64,000 nt of DNA from Rhynchonema sp. JSB1_4 (Eukaryota > Nematoda > Chromadorea > Monhysterida > Xyalidae), in the NCBI GenBank assembly GCA_030248065.1, contig JASAMV010004542.1:1-64000 (forward strand). Reading direction: 5' to 3'. This document shows, in pieces, positions 39,131 through 51,060 of the stretch; position 1 is the stretch's first letter; each line of letters opens with the position of its first letter. A program made the position numbers and the translations under genes. The notes beneath the pieces were generated by a model. The model was not told the DNA's origin, did not search any database, and worked only from the letters and a program-made list of their open reading frames with translations.

Positions 39131-42100
39131 ATGGGATCGTGGTTTTCAAAGACAAAGAAGTCGACCATCGAGCGACTGGAGGAAATCGAAAAAGATGTGG
39201 GTTCTCATTGCCGTTTTTGAGATTTCACCTTTCACCTGCTAATTGGCGTATTTCCTAAAATTGAGCCCGAGCTATTCTGTCCCCAGAATACAGCTCCCGT
39301 ATCGATCAATGTCGTGTCGCAAGTCGCTCAATAACAAGCAGAAATCCCCACGGAGATTTAGAACGCTCTCCGACGAGCGGTGGAAATGATTTGTTTGAAT
39401 ATGACCGGGTGAAACTATAGACTTCCTATATTTTAGGGAATACGGTAGGCAGCGGTAGCGTACATTTCAACTTTCAAGCAAATATTTGCACCCCTACCCA
39501 GTGTAGTTCCTGGGGGGGGGTCCCCCCTAAGGTACACTTACCGCCGCGACCAAAGTACACCAGTACACTAACCGCCTCAATTTTTGCCTAAAATAGGCAT
39601 TTTTAGGCCTAAAATGAGTATTTTTAGGCCTAAAATGCGTGATTTTCAGGTCGATGTTGTCAAAAGTAGCCAAAATACCCTTTTCATGGAGAATTTTTCC
39701 AAAAAGGGCCAAAAACCGGTCAAATTTTCTGCCTCAAAAAGTGACTTTTTCCTGAATTTGGGTCTGCAGTGTAGTTCCTGGTGGGGGAGGGGGTCCCCCC
39801 TGAGGTACACTAACCGCCGCGACCAAGGTACACTAGTACACTAACCGTCGCGCCAGGTACACTAACCGCCTCAATTTTTGCCTAAAATCGGCATTTTTAG
39901 GCCTAAAATGGGCATTTTTAGGCCTAAAATGGGTGGTTTTTAGGTCAATGATGTCAAAAGTCGCCAAAATACCCTTTTTATGGAGAATTTTTTCCAAAAA
40001 GGGGCAAAAATCGGTCAAATTTTCCACCTCAAAAAGTGACTTTTTCCTGAATTTGGGTCCTCCCCCTTTCCCCACCAGGGAGGAGGTACACTAACCGCCG
40101 CACGGAAAAAAGGGGTAGGTACACTAACCGCCGCGCCGGACCAGGAACTACACTGACTTTAGGTACGAGCGTGGTAGACGGTACACACTTTAGCGACCAA
40201 GGCATAGTCCAGCCACGTGCTCATGAGACGACTTTTTTTAAAGCTTGCTTGGCCAGATTCCAAAATGCACCGGTTATACGGGTTTTCGCAAACAAAAGAA
40301 AGAGATCGGGCTGAGAGACATGATGACAACTTCCAGCTGGCTGACCTCAATTTGTTGCGTGCTTAGCGAACAGTAACGTTGTTCAACACGCAAATGTTTT
40401 GGGAGTAAAAGTGAATTTACGCACCGAGGTGGAGAGCGTGTTTTAAAAAAATACATGCGTTTCTCTTTCTTTCATTTCCGAAATACGTGGAACCAGAACA
40501 TTATTGGATCCGCACAAGCCAATTTCAAAAAAAGTAGTCTCATGAGTTCGTGGCTGGACTATACGCGCGCTAGAACATGTACACTCCGCATCTCTAACGA
40601 CAGGTACTTAATATTTTCCCCAATTTTTGCCTAACATAGGCATTCTTGGGTCTAAAGTGGGCATTTTAGGCTTAAAATGGGTTATTTTTAGGTCAATATT
40701 GTCAAAAAAAGTCGCCAAAATACACTTTTTATGGAGAATTTTTTCCAAAAAGGGGCAAAAATTGGTCAAATTTGCCACGTCAAAAATAACTTTCCTGAAT
40801 TTGGGGCTTCCCCCCAGGGAGGTACACTAACCGCTTCGCCGGACAAGGAGCTACACTGATGCCGACTGTGCACAAACAATCTTTCACAAATTGATTGCAG
40901 ACTGTTCGTCTTGAGCGCGAGCGTCGCGAATACGACACTCGACACAAACGCGTGATCGGATGGGTGTTTGCCGTCATTCTCATTGGCTACACGGCTGCAA
41001 TCATCGGCGGATATTTGTACTATTTCCCGAGCACATTGGCTGACGCCGCTGCACATCTCATGCCATTGGTGTTGCTCATACCGATTGTTTGGTGAGTTGG
41101 ATTTGTTTTGTAAAGTTTTCTGCAACTAATGCACTCTGACGTGTGTTATCGTGGTTGACCCAGTCCAAATGTTACAGCAGTGGGTTTGGGTGCAAGTGTC
41201 TGGTCGCAATTTGCACCAATAACCCTAAAAAAGCAACAACTTGCCCCCCCCCTTTCTCCAGGCTCGTCCGTACAGCCATATCGTGGTTCCTGGCCCGTCA
41301 GATCCACTCGTGCGACGAACAATTGTCGGCGTTGAGAGTGGAACGACGCGAAATACTTGACTCGGTCAAAGAAACCGAAACTTACAAGGTGGCCGCTGAG
41401 ATACTCGCCAAGTATGATCCCACCACAAGGTATGTTATTGGACACTTTATGCTTTCAAGTGGACAGAAATGTGCTGACCGGGGCGTTAATTGTTCCACGC
41501 TAAATTTGTCCTTTGCTTTTTCATTAACTTTCTGATATTGACAAACTGAAATAAAGCAAATGAACGATTCCAGAAAGCAATCCTCCTCAGGCAAAATTTG
41601 AAACTTGGGCGTTAACACCGAAAAAGATTTTAGGTTTGAACAACAACAAAAAGAGCAACGAAGACAGGAGGAACAGGAGCGGCTGCGTCGCAGACAGCAG
41701 GTGTGCTGGATTTTTTGTTGGGTCTGCATCATCTAAAAAGTGTTCACCATTCAACGCCATTCTCACAACCGCCAATTACAGGCCGAAGAAGCAGCCAATC
41801 TTCGCCGACGACGTAATGCTTCACCAGCGCCCAATCCGAGCGCTTTGGTTCAGGCTGCACAGCGACAGAAACAAATGCCTGCCACAACGGCGGCCACCAC
41901 ACGTGTGTTGCATATTTGTTTCGCATACGTTGCCTGTGGTCACAAGATGGCTTGCACCTGAACATCATACAGACCAATGCGTGTGTTAAATCCACACCCT
42001 TTTTGCAGCGGCTCCCACGCCAGCTCAACCGGTTCAAACGCCAGCGCCCACTCCTGTGCTACAAATACAACCACAGGTTAGTCAGCCTTTGATAAATGTT

Positions 42101-43485
42101 TTGTACTTGACAGTGAAGTATCACTTGTATAATACAAGTAGATCGGTATCGGTAATGATTTGTATTGAACCTCAATACTCCACAAATGAGAGCGACTTTT
42201 AGACATTGATTGTCCTTAACAACAGTCATAAATTTTTGTTTATATCGTCATTTGTACTTTAATAAATCCATCAGTGCTCCAATTCAGACCGTCATGGGCA
42301 TCCGACCCCCCGTGCTGGCTACCCCTAAATTGATGCCGCGACCGATGCCTCCCAACGATCGTGGCGTGATGGACAAGTTTGTTGACTACTTACTCGGTGG
42401 GTTGGTTTGACTTTGGTTTTTTGTTTCATGATGACAAAGAACATACAGTACGGAATCTGGGAAAAGATTGAAACTTGAAACAGGGCGAAACACGGCGAAA
42501 CAGTTTCAAATTCTTTCTTGGTTCGAAGGATGACGCTGGCACGACCCGCTTTTGGGATCACTCAACGCGTTTAAAAAGTTGTCAGATCTGTTGCTTGAAC
42601 CAAAGTTTACCTACCATTCCTAAGGGCATGACAAACGCAACAAAATAATGCATATAATTGTCTTGACATTCACCGTTGCAGGCGAGGGTCCAGGCAGTCA
42701 ATACGCATTGGTCTGTTCGCAATGTCATTCGCACAACGGGCTGGCCATGAGGGACGAATTGGAATATATGGCATTCAGATGCTGTTATTGTGGATTCTTC
42801 AACCCCGCCAAACGACAGAGACCACATCAGACGATCGGTGGAACGGTGAGTTCTAAAATATGTCCTTTATATCTGGCTTTCTGTTTACGTACCGTCGCTG
42901 TTGAGCCCGAAGTGGTCAGATCGTCATGCTAGAGAAACAATAAGAGACTGTAAACGAAAAATACCAAGGTACCCTGGTCTCAATGCTGCAATACGAAGTC
43001 ACTGATTTTCCTTCACACGATCGTATTATGCATATGTGGTCTTGTACTAGGTGTGAGTATGATGGCAAGAAACATGGTAAACACAATATTTTTAGACAAA
43101 TACACTGTCGACCAAGCTCGATCACTCTGCTACATCATCGACGGCATCAAACGTTCGTTCCGCGTCCATTCACGATGTTCGCAGTCCCGGTCCAAGTCGG
43201 GCACCACCGGGCTCAGAACACGATGCCGCATCGACAGAAGGACTTGATGATGACAGTAAACCGGTCAGATCCAGTTCTCCGACGGTCAGCGAGCCGCCCA
43301 TGTACGACATGCGAAGCGAAACTCCGGTTATTAGTCCGGAAAACACGACGGATGATTTCGAATTGTTACCTGATGCGGAAGGCGATGAAACGTCATCTGG
43401 CAGTGGACCGGTCTCAGACGTGGACTCGAGTCTGCAAGCAGCCAGCACTGTATTACCCGATGTGGAGGCTCTTGAAGCAAAGTAG
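39131..43485 (+). CDS. LNPK: Lunapark, ER three-way-junction protein (complete, 447 aa)
   Basis: Nine exons keep phase: 39131-39196, 40901-41091, 41262-41429, 41634-41700, 41782-41902, 42009-42076, 42288-42396, 42682-42845 and 43096-43485 (TAG). The start Met-Gly-Ser-Trp-Phe-Ser fits the N-myristoylation site known in the family. Two membrane segments follow (about residues 40-85, Gly-Trp-Val-Phe... and Leu-Val-Leu-Leu-Ile-Pro-Ile-Val-Trp). Next is the signature Lys-Glu-Thr-Glu-Thr-Tyr-Lys and Tyr-Asp-Pro, a Gln/Arg coiled coil, then a treble CxxC zinc ribbon (Cys-Ser-Gln-Cys-His-Ser-His-Asn-Gly and Cys-Cys-Tyr-Cys-Gly-Phe-Phe-Asn-Pro). The tail is acidic and Ser-rich. The known role is stabilising three-way junctions of tubular ER. 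Intron 1 (1.7 kb) is filled with mobile elements; the other introns are short. Confidence 0.93.
39499..40155. mobile_element. CAGTGTAGTTCC element array in Lunapark intron 1
   Basis: CAGTGTAGTTCCTGG starts occur at 39499 and 39767, and an inverse end CCAGGAACTACACTG stops at 40155. Between them two similar bodies of about 250 bp repeat the same phrases (CCTAAAATGGGCATTTTTAG, GTCAAAAGTCGCCAAAATAC, AGTGACTTTTTCCTGAATTT). Related bodies lie at 4980-5215 and 40620-40858. The ends suggest hAT, but I could not find matching target duplications, so the copies are probably nested. Confidence 0.55.
40620..40858. mobile_element. Truncated CAGTGTAGTTCC-type element
   Basis: It has the same internal phrases as the copies at 39499-40155, ending GGACAAGGAGCTACACTG at 40858. 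No left end was seen. It finishes 42 bp before Lunapark exon 2. Confidence 0.5.
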
Positions 43486-44864
43486 GGAACAAATGCGGAA
43501 TATTTGATGTTTTGTAATCTTGGGACACGTTTTTTGGTGCTAAATTATTTTTCTTTTGCTCTCTTGACTTCAGTGGATTTGCACAAAGATTTTTTGTGAT
43601 CAGATTAGCGTGTGTTTATGATAAGCTACTTAGCTTCTGAAATGGTGTTTGAAAACATAGCAGAAGGTCAACAAATTTTTATTGGCTCCACTTCTGTATT
43701 AGTATTTGTGTTCTTCATTCACGCTTCACTGGTTTCAAGCTTAAGACTCTCTTTTTTCTATACAGCTGGCATACTACTTTGCTGAACTGATGATAATAGT
43801 TGTTCGTGATAATAGGCGCATGTAAGCGCAAAAGTCGCCGCTTCTTGTAGTAACTTATCTTTATTTCCGCTTGTTTAGGCTTCCTTTCTTAGCATTTATC
43901 TGTCTGGCTTCATCTGGTGTTAGTGTTAGTAACTTCACTGATCCTGGGCGCTCCCTCAGGCGAAAGAAAATTGTCGATTTCTTCGAAACACTTCTCCATT
44001 CTGATCTGTGTATAACAGTTGAAAGAAAAATTTGCAGCCAGAAGATATACGTTGTGAGCTTAGACCCTGTGATCTTGATGCTGTACATGTAATTCAGATT
44101 TAAAATTACTGACTATTTATGGGTCTTCGTGTGGTTTTGTTATAGGGCTTGTAAGGGTTCTCAAGGTATAAAACTAACGAGGGCAAATACGACTTGTTTT
44201 TTTGGATAGGTAAAATTTGCTTTTACTAGCTCTGTTTCATAAACATGTTTGATCTAATAGCTTGAGCTTTCGTCTTTTTGATTCCTCTTTATATTTTTCC
44301 TTTTTTTCGATACATATGTCTCCTCCCTGAACTACCATAACGTGCGTTTGTTTATCTCTACTTGCTCTTCAACTCTTACTAATCAAACCCAATTTGTTGG
44401 ACTGCATTTTTTCATGAGCTGCATATACATAACTAGTATCAGGGCAATATTTTCTTGTGCGTTTTGCTTTCATTCTGGATTGTACTTCTTTTTCATAATT
44501 ACGCAATGCGAATTCGAAAGAATGAAATGTGCCAAGCTGGTTCGAATCTTTATAATTCTCAAAAGAAATAAATGACTTCATTGTACGTCAGGAATTTGTT
44601 CTTCTCACCGTGAAATGTTTCACATGTAAAATGGCATGGTCGATGTTTGATAATAGCAAACTGAGATTTTCTAATAGGCTGGGCAGAAACATTTGAAGGT
44701 TATGCATAATCACGTGAAAATCGCTAATTGGACTAAATCCGCGCGTGGAACAGTAAAACGGGATTCCCAGACGTACGAACCCATCCTTCGTGCACAAACG
44801 ATTTCGGATTTCCGTCGTTATGTATGTATGTATGGTAACTATATGTAGGTGCACTGCACCACCA
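43486..44864. other. Intergenic, AT-rich, no gene seen
   Basis: Probable 3' UTR of Lunapark on the left. AT-rich sequence with short ORFs that have no recognisable domain and no matching exon chain on either strand. Confidence 0.5.
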
Positions 44865-47335
44865 TCACAACACAAATATCAGATGATCCTTGTTTTGTCG
44901 TTTTGTGCTCAAATGTTCTGGTCTGGGACTGGTCGGTGTGGGCGGAGGTGGATCCGGACTGCGACCACAAGCTTTTGTTGGACTAAGGTCCTTGTTTGAA
45001 GCTGAGGGAGACACGAGAACGCCGGGGGAGGAGCAAGATCGTTTGCGCGATGACCCATGCCGACAGAGCTCTTTGTCATAAAGCTCGGATACTTCCTCGC
45101 ATGATGTCAGGCGCAGCGATTCTGTGAATATGAATAATGTCTTCGAGTCAGATGAACCTCGTTAATGCAGACTGTTCGGGTCATGTGACATACAACGAAA
45201 CCACGACGCATAATTTGTACAGTGTCTCTATTAGCAAAATAACTTACTGGTAGTATTAGCCCTCGGTCGGGGTTGCCTGATGGCATCGATGGGCACCAAC
45301 AGTTTGCATTGATTCGGACGGTTGACCTTCATGCACATTGCTAATCGCGTTCGTGCAGCTGACAGACTTAGGTCCTCGTTGGTGGAGGTACCTGAACAGG
45401 AGTTCATTCAATTGGTAATAAAATGCAAAATGTTGACCATGGTGCTGCCGATACGTAACAATGAACGAACAATGGCAATGAACTGTTCAAATCTTCAACA
45501 ATGGTGCATCCGCCAGTTAAGATGTGGGCAATTCGTATGATGTTTCATAGACTCACCACTGTTATTCGACATGGTGGCGCTTCGTGCATTCCTGTTTATC
45601 TGCAACCTCGACCCGCTGCTTGGTGACCCCCGCTCGCTGTACGGAAATGCGTGCAGCTTGACTGATCTTACTGAATTACTATGACTTCCTGGACTGCAAC
45701 CAATCGCCAGTTGCGGATCCGAATCCGCGACGCCGCGTGCCCGCAGTATGTGACTGATTGGGTCTGCACAGTAATGTATTTCGTCCGTTTGGTCGTGCTT
45801 CAACATCAGAAGCCCAGTTTTTTGAATATTGAATTTTGCTGGGCAAAGTTAGGGATCAGAGCAATAAATCAATGCAGGAGAAATATCGCTGCCAGACTCA
45901 TCACAAATGTGCACAATATTGCTGACCATCGGGTGCACCACAATGACACAAACTGGCAAAACACCGTCACTGAATGAATCGGAACACGAGAATGAAACAT
46001 CAGTTTACCGTCCAATGACGTGATCCTCTCGATCGATATTCGATTGCTATCTAACGACAGTTTGCCGCGAAAGTCCTCGTGTCCGCCGCTCAACGAGTTT
46101 TCCACTGACGCTTGCATGACCTATACATTTATGAATAGACTTTCTCTGAAACATCAGCCCAAAGAAGTGAGTTGGTTCCGCGATTGATACAGTGCTGAAA
46201 AAGTGATGCTTCACGACAAATAATACAAACATAAACATTCACCTTTATCGCACTGGCCGTGCCGTGCATTCGCTTCATCACGTCTTGCACCGATTGTGGT
46301 CGTTGGGGCTGATGAGGGCGCCCACTATTCATCACTTGACTTTTGAAACGAAGCACGCCATCTGCAGTTTGACGCAGAAAAATTTCGAAAACGAACTCCT
46401 GTGAATACTGGGCAATTGGACTTTTCCACACTTATGTGATCGACACAAATCGTCGAATTTCGTGCACCCGGAGGCGCAGTGCTTAATATCATTGATGCAA
46501 CGTTAAGTGCGATGTCTGCGTGTTGCAGCAATCCCTGTCCGTGTATTTGCTTCTTTTGCTCACTTCGGCTGCGCTAATATTAAACGCGTCACGTTGACGC
46601 TATACTTTGCACGTGGTAGGACAAAACACGCGGTAGCTTGTTTAAAATTCGGCACAATTTGCGTTGACTACAACAGAATTAGCGAGATATCAGACACAAA
46701 CGAACGTGCAGGCCACAAACTGGTCGGTTTCTCATCGCTGGCGGTCAACTGCGGTGCGACCAGTGAGATAGCCTGCAGACATACAGTATGTGAATACACA
46801 CACGTTTTTCCTGGACAATCATTTGCGATTATCCTCAGCGTTGGCGATCACCTGGCCCGTGCATATCATGTATACATACATACGCAAGCCAAACTAAAAC
46901 TTTAAAATAAAGGCGTGGCTTCCGTATTTGTGTTCAATAGTCTGGTGCCTTTGTGCTTGTGAAACACTAGCCAATCCTGCTGTGAACTGCAATCAATGAT
47001 TTGCTGATGTTTCACAATGTTTGGGCAACGTTAGTTTTGAGCAGACTGAAGCGCAGACACTTTAACTGAGGGGTCCTTCAATTGAGCGCTGGCAAAGCAC
47101 GTTAGCCAAGAAGATCGAGAAGAAACGTGACTCGCAAACCAACGTGTCTAACAGATTGCGGCAGTATTGTGTTGACCGTGGGCACACAGCACACGAGCAA
47201 TATTGTTTGCAACGTTGTCGAAGCGATCAAGACCGTGAATCCCACACTTTGACCACACAATTCACTGCCGGTCGTGATTAGGCCGTACATCAGGGCACAT
47301 GTGTTGATCATAACGATGCTCATCAGAAGAGCCAT
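44865..47335 (-). CDS. Two-helix membrane protein with hydrophilic tail, copy 1 (class C GPCR-like C-terminal part)
   Basis: Six exons in minus-strand order keep phase: 47335-47144, 46398-46243, 46120-46009, 45763-45557, 45391-45327 and 45068-44865 (TGA), 311 aa if translated from ATG 47335. Residues about 1-22 and 30-53 are hydrophobic helices joined by a short Cys-containing loop, followed by Val-Pro-Thr-Val-Asn. The remaining 250 residues are polar, with a Ser/Arg-rich stretch (Arg-His-Gly-Ser-Ser-Arg-Lys-Arg-Ser-Cys) and a Pro-rich end. The helices resemble TM6-TM7 of GABA-B/mGlu-type receptors, but no ligand domain or TM2-TM5 was found. An acceptor-like CACAG just before the ATG and a Lys-Met-Ala context shared by all three copies suggest this exon is internal to a larger gene. 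Confidence 0.65.
46507..46905 (+). CDS. Unassigned 132-codon ORF inside the intron of the minus-strand gene
   Basis: An open frame with balanced composition (alternating hydrophobic residues, six Cys) ends at a TAA that overlaps an AATAAA-like signal (46910-46916). The start is weak and nothing upstream gives a clear promoter or acceptor. It lies between exons 47335-47144 and 46398-46243 of the antisense gene. It could be a last exon of an unseen plus-strand gene or chance. Confidence 0.25.
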   Translation: MRCLRVAAIPVRVFASFAHFGCANIKRVTLTLYFARGRTKHAVACLKFGTICVDYNRISEISDTNERAGHKLVGFSSLAVNCGATSEIACRHTVCEYTHVFPGQSFAIILSVGDHLARAYHVYIHTQAKLKL

Positions 47336-47885
47336 TTCTGTGCAACATCTGAAGAGACCTGACGCACCTGTGCGTATGTGAATTCTTGAATAATAAGGCA
47401 GAGGAAGTAAAACAGGATAGCATATATGTATAGGTATAAACTTAGTCTCAGAAGCTAACCGATATTGTGGAGCCTAGCGTGCGCTTATGATCGTATTGTT
47501 GGTGCAACTACTAATAGAGAGCATCGGTTGCAATCCATGTTCTTCATGGAGCCACTGGATGAAACGTCTCTAGGACGGCGTTGTGTTGGCCTCTCTGTTT
47601 CCAGACAAGCACATGTTGCATCTGGTCAAAGAAGAGAGGGTAATGCAGCAAGAACGTATTTCGAGCTCAAAGAAGCGCGTTAATTAGGGATCATGATCCA
47701 GAAATCACAATGTGCAGTAGGTGTAGATGTATGTACATATACCTGTATATATGTACCTATGTTACAACCATCGTATACATGGCACTCAAAGACAGTCTGG
47801 GGGCCTCTGTTAATTAACGTCAGATATACGTGCTGTACACAAGTGGGACAAGCAAGAAGATATCCATGATACTTCATGGTTAGAG
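47336..47885. other. Spacer without a clear gene
   Basis: No exon recognised. If copy 1 of the minus-strand gene has upstream exons, one should lie here or beyond the gag-like insertion. Confidence 0.4.
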
Positions 47886-48480
47886 TTTACGCGAACGCGT
47901 AAGTATCCAAGTTGTCGTTTGGAATACGACACGTGAGGGACACGTGAAGTCAAGGGACATAAGTAGACCGGGACTGTGATTGGTCGGTTTCGAATTCAGT
48001 CCGGAAAGCACTATGCGTGCAGGCGAGTCAACCTGCGTAAATGAGCAGTTCGGTAGATGTTCCCTTGCGTGACTGTGTTGTGTGAACGTTCGTTATGAAG
48101 TGGTTAGCGATCGTTCGAGTGAGGGATTAAGTCTCTCCTTGTTTGCGTGTGTCGTATGGTAAATTTGCATACTTTGCGTGCAGTAATATTTCTTGTTTTT
48201 ATAATCCATACCTTATGTGTGTGATGTATCCTTAGACACTACGTCCCAAAAACTATATAAGCAATCTTCACTTTTAGTAGTTACTGAAAAAGTCTTATCC
48301 GCCTTCACCCACAGTGACCTACTATTGGAAAAGGTCGTTCGTCTCCAAGCCAATAAAAAACCTTCGACGCTTGATTGATTCGCAACGTTGGTTTTGGTTT
48401 GTGATTCGTCCTATTGCATGTATTATATATTTATGTACCTAACCTAACCTGACTGGGACTTCCAGCTTTTGCAGATTTTC
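47886..48480 (+). promoter_or_regulatory. LTR-like leader with TATA box and polyadenylation signal
   Basis: A CTATATAAGC box (48255) and AATAAAAAAC (48353) about 95 bp later have the order expected of a U3-R region. The stretch precedes a long gag-like ORF. No second copy was found downstream in the window, so the LTR reading is inference. A CTAACCTAACCT run lies at 48437-48449. Confidence 0.4.
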
Positions 48481-48626
48481 TAGATCAGGTACCGGAGAAG
48501 CTTGATTGATTCGCAACTTCGGTCCGGGGACGCTCGAGCATACTCGCAACCTCGGTTACTAATCCAGTCGACAAGCTTGATTGATTCGCGCGTCGACTCA
48601 TCGGTGTGGCTTGATTGATTCGCAGC
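48369..48626 (+). repeat. GCTTGATTGATTCGC motif repeated four times in the leader
   Basis: Copies start at 48369, 48500, 48575 and 48609, each followed by variable bases (AACGTTGG, AACTTCGG, GCGTCGAC, AGCACCG). Spacing is irregular (131, 75 and 34 bp). Just downstream, a 33-36-nt unit encoding Pro-Asp-Val-Asn-Ser-Arg is repeated three times at 48668-48765, inside the ORF. Confidence 0.8.
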
Positions 48627-48630
48627 ACCG

Positions 48631-50700
48631 ATGCATTCTTCAAGCGGCGAGTCCATTCGTCGCGAACCAATGCCGGACGTCAATTCCCGGAAGAACAATC
48701 AGGTGCCGGACGTCAATTCCCGGTCGAACAAGGCAATGCCGGATGCCAGTTTCCGGACGAGAACCGCCGATGACCGCAGCAGTCCGCCGAGGCAGGGAGA
48801 ACAGACAGGCGGATGGATAGGTCAGTCGGGCGAGTCAGTGTTGTCCATCGGTCGCGGAGGGACCGAGTGGAAATTCTGGGATGATGAGGAGAGTGACAGT
48901 GATGTTTCGTTTATTGAGAACCATGCTTTTGGGTTTTCGGAGTGCATCGACCGTCATTTGAGAGATCGGAGGTCGGATGCGAAAGTCACTCAGTTCGAAG
49001 ACCGCTGTAGCGCGGTTGTCGATCGGTCAGGAGATCGCATCTGTGGTCAATCGGACCAGTCAGATAGACAGGTGTACCGACCGGACACGAAAGCTGGACA
49101 GGCGCAGGCAGCGCAGGAGTTCCATGCTAGGTCCGTGCGGGCAGAGCTAGCTGATGCTCAACAAGAGGATAGACAGGTGTACCGACCGGACACCAGAGCT
49201 GGACAGGCGCAGGCAGCGCAGGAGTTCCACGCTAGGTCCGGGCGGGCGGAGCTATTGGATGCTCAACAGGCGCTGCGGGCGCAGGTGTTGTACGATGAAT
49301 GGTTGAAGGAAGCACGGGCGCGCAAGGCGCAGGAGATCCGTGCGGAGAAGGGACAAGGAGTCCGAGTGGAGGAGCGACAGGATCGTACAACAAAGGGGCA
49401 GAAAGCCCATGTGAAGGAAGGACAGGAGTGTCTGGAGGAGGAAAGGGCGCAGAAGGCGCACGAGATTCGCGTGACAGAAGAAGGGCAGGAGGTTCGTGTA
49501 CAACAAGGACACGAATGTTCGAGACGGAAAGGACAGGGAACCCGTATGGCCAAAGAGCCGGGAGCGAAAGGGCAGGAAACTGCACGAGCGCCACAAGGGC
49601 AGGAGATCGGACGAGCGCAGCCGGCGCGACAGATCCGTTACGTGAGTTCGGATACAGGAACCGGACGTACGCGGATTCGTGAGAGATATCAGTCTGAGTC
49701 AGAATCGACCAGGGAGAACGTGCTCGATCTGTACTCGCAGGAGGAGCTCGATGAAGACCAGATACATGAGGTATCGTGGCAAGAGGATTGGTTGAATGCA
49801 CCCCAGCTCACGGAGCCGTGGCAGTTGCATGAAGAAGTGGTTGATATCGTGTTCACCACGCACAGATACAGTGACCATCTGTTGAAATGGTTGTATGCAG
49901 AGGAGCTACCCCATGATCGATTGCTTGCATCCAGGATTTCGGAGCATTTGAACGCGATATCGCTGACGTATGAGCCTTTGTGTGAGTTTGATGACCGGTG
50001 TCTCGCCGAGGTTCGCGGATTGTTTGAGATTGAGCAAGCACGGTCACCGAGATCCGCCAAAACGCGTCAACTGCTTGACAAATGGGGCGAGATACTCGAT
50101 AACCGAGTGCCGATACGAGTGCTACCATATGGAGACCGCCACAGTCCGGGCATGCCACTGCAAGAGGGTTCCGAACCCGTGACTTGTGGATTATACAACG
50201 ATATGTGTCGGAATGAGGACCCGATGTTGTCCATGCCGAATGTGCTTGAGAATGCGCTCAGAGAACGCACACGGTACTCCGACCTACCCGAACTGGACTA
50301 CCCAGTGCAGCCGCACACCGTCAGTGTGTCGATGCGTTTAGTGCCAGTCGGAAAGACGCAATCCCTGTGGCATGGTGCCTCAGTTGAAGAGTGTATGAGC
50401 AGCCAACAGGATGAAGCAGGCTGTAGCACGCCTGAAAGTGCTACTGGAGGTCCCAACCAAACTAAACAGAAACGTGAGTACGACGTACTGTACGAACCGA
50501 TCGTGAAGTGTGCATACTTCGAACCGGAGGGAGAGTTGAAGATGGCTGACTACAATCTCCGATTGGGTCATTTCGAAGGGGATGTGAAACGCCCGTCGAT
50601 AATGTCTATTCCGGTGGAACTCGTTCTGTCGTCTAGACCCGACGGAAGGATAGTAACAGCTGTTACGCGTGGTGGTTCTTTGAACACCGAACAGCACGGA
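48631..50700 (+). CDS. Intron-less gag-like ORF (retroelement remnant or domesticated gag)
   Basis: One open frame runs from ATG 48631 to 50994 (787 codons). The part after about 50700 is antisense to a membrane-helix exon and is probably read-through, so the element part likely ends near there. N-terminal region: three short repeats, then two nearly identical 30-residue units (Arg-Gln-Val-Tyr-Arg-Pro-Asp-Thr, at about 49066 and 49168). Middle: a highly charged Gln/Glu/Arg/Lys coiled-coil-like tract (49260-49640), then a helical section (49720-50100). No CCHC knuckle, protease or reverse transcriptase motif is visible. Gag-like nature is inferred from position behind an LTR-like leader, lack of introns and composition. 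A host gene with an unusual single exon is the alternative. Confidence 0.45.
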
Positions 50701-50717
50701 ACCCGCACCACTGATGT

Positions 50718-51060
50718 AACTACGATTTATATTTTTCGAAACTCAGTTGTTTTCCCTTTTTCGAGCAACTTGAGCGCCCTGGTGTGGTGTCTAATCAGAG
50801 TTGTAAAACTGAATAGAGCCAGCAGTCCCAATCCCACGTTGATGAGAACCGATCAGAATATCGATCGAAACCAAAGCTTCAGTCTTTCGTGGATCACACA
50901 ATCACAATTCCAGGCGGCATGGAGCCGGATCGGGTGCGCGTTACTTTGTCGTGCGTCACATGATTGTGCGCATCACAGACGACCACCTCATTGAGTTCTT
51001 CGCACGAAGTCAGAATCGGTTGGTATTCTGGAAATTGCTGAGCTGATTAATTGGGTAAAG
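50718..51060 (-). pseudogene. Membrane-helix fragment (possible TM1 region) antisense to the ORF end
   Basis: On the minus strand from about 50900 down to 50727 one frame reads an aromatic/basic stretch, a TGA, then a strong hydrophobic helix (Ser-Val-Leu-Ile-Asn-Val-Gly-Leu-Gly-Leu-Leu), a basic flank (Arg-His-His-Thr-Arg) and a stop. The layout resembles TM1 of class C receptors. The in-frame TGA and missing neighbours mark it as broken or wrongly delimited. It may be an upstream exon of copy 1, separated from it by the gag-like insertion. Confidence 0.35.

Noticed and set aside
46129..46431. Reading of the 46129-46431 minus ORF as one exon
   Set aside because: Phase and comparison with copy 2 show that it contains an exon (46398-46243) followed by intron sequence.
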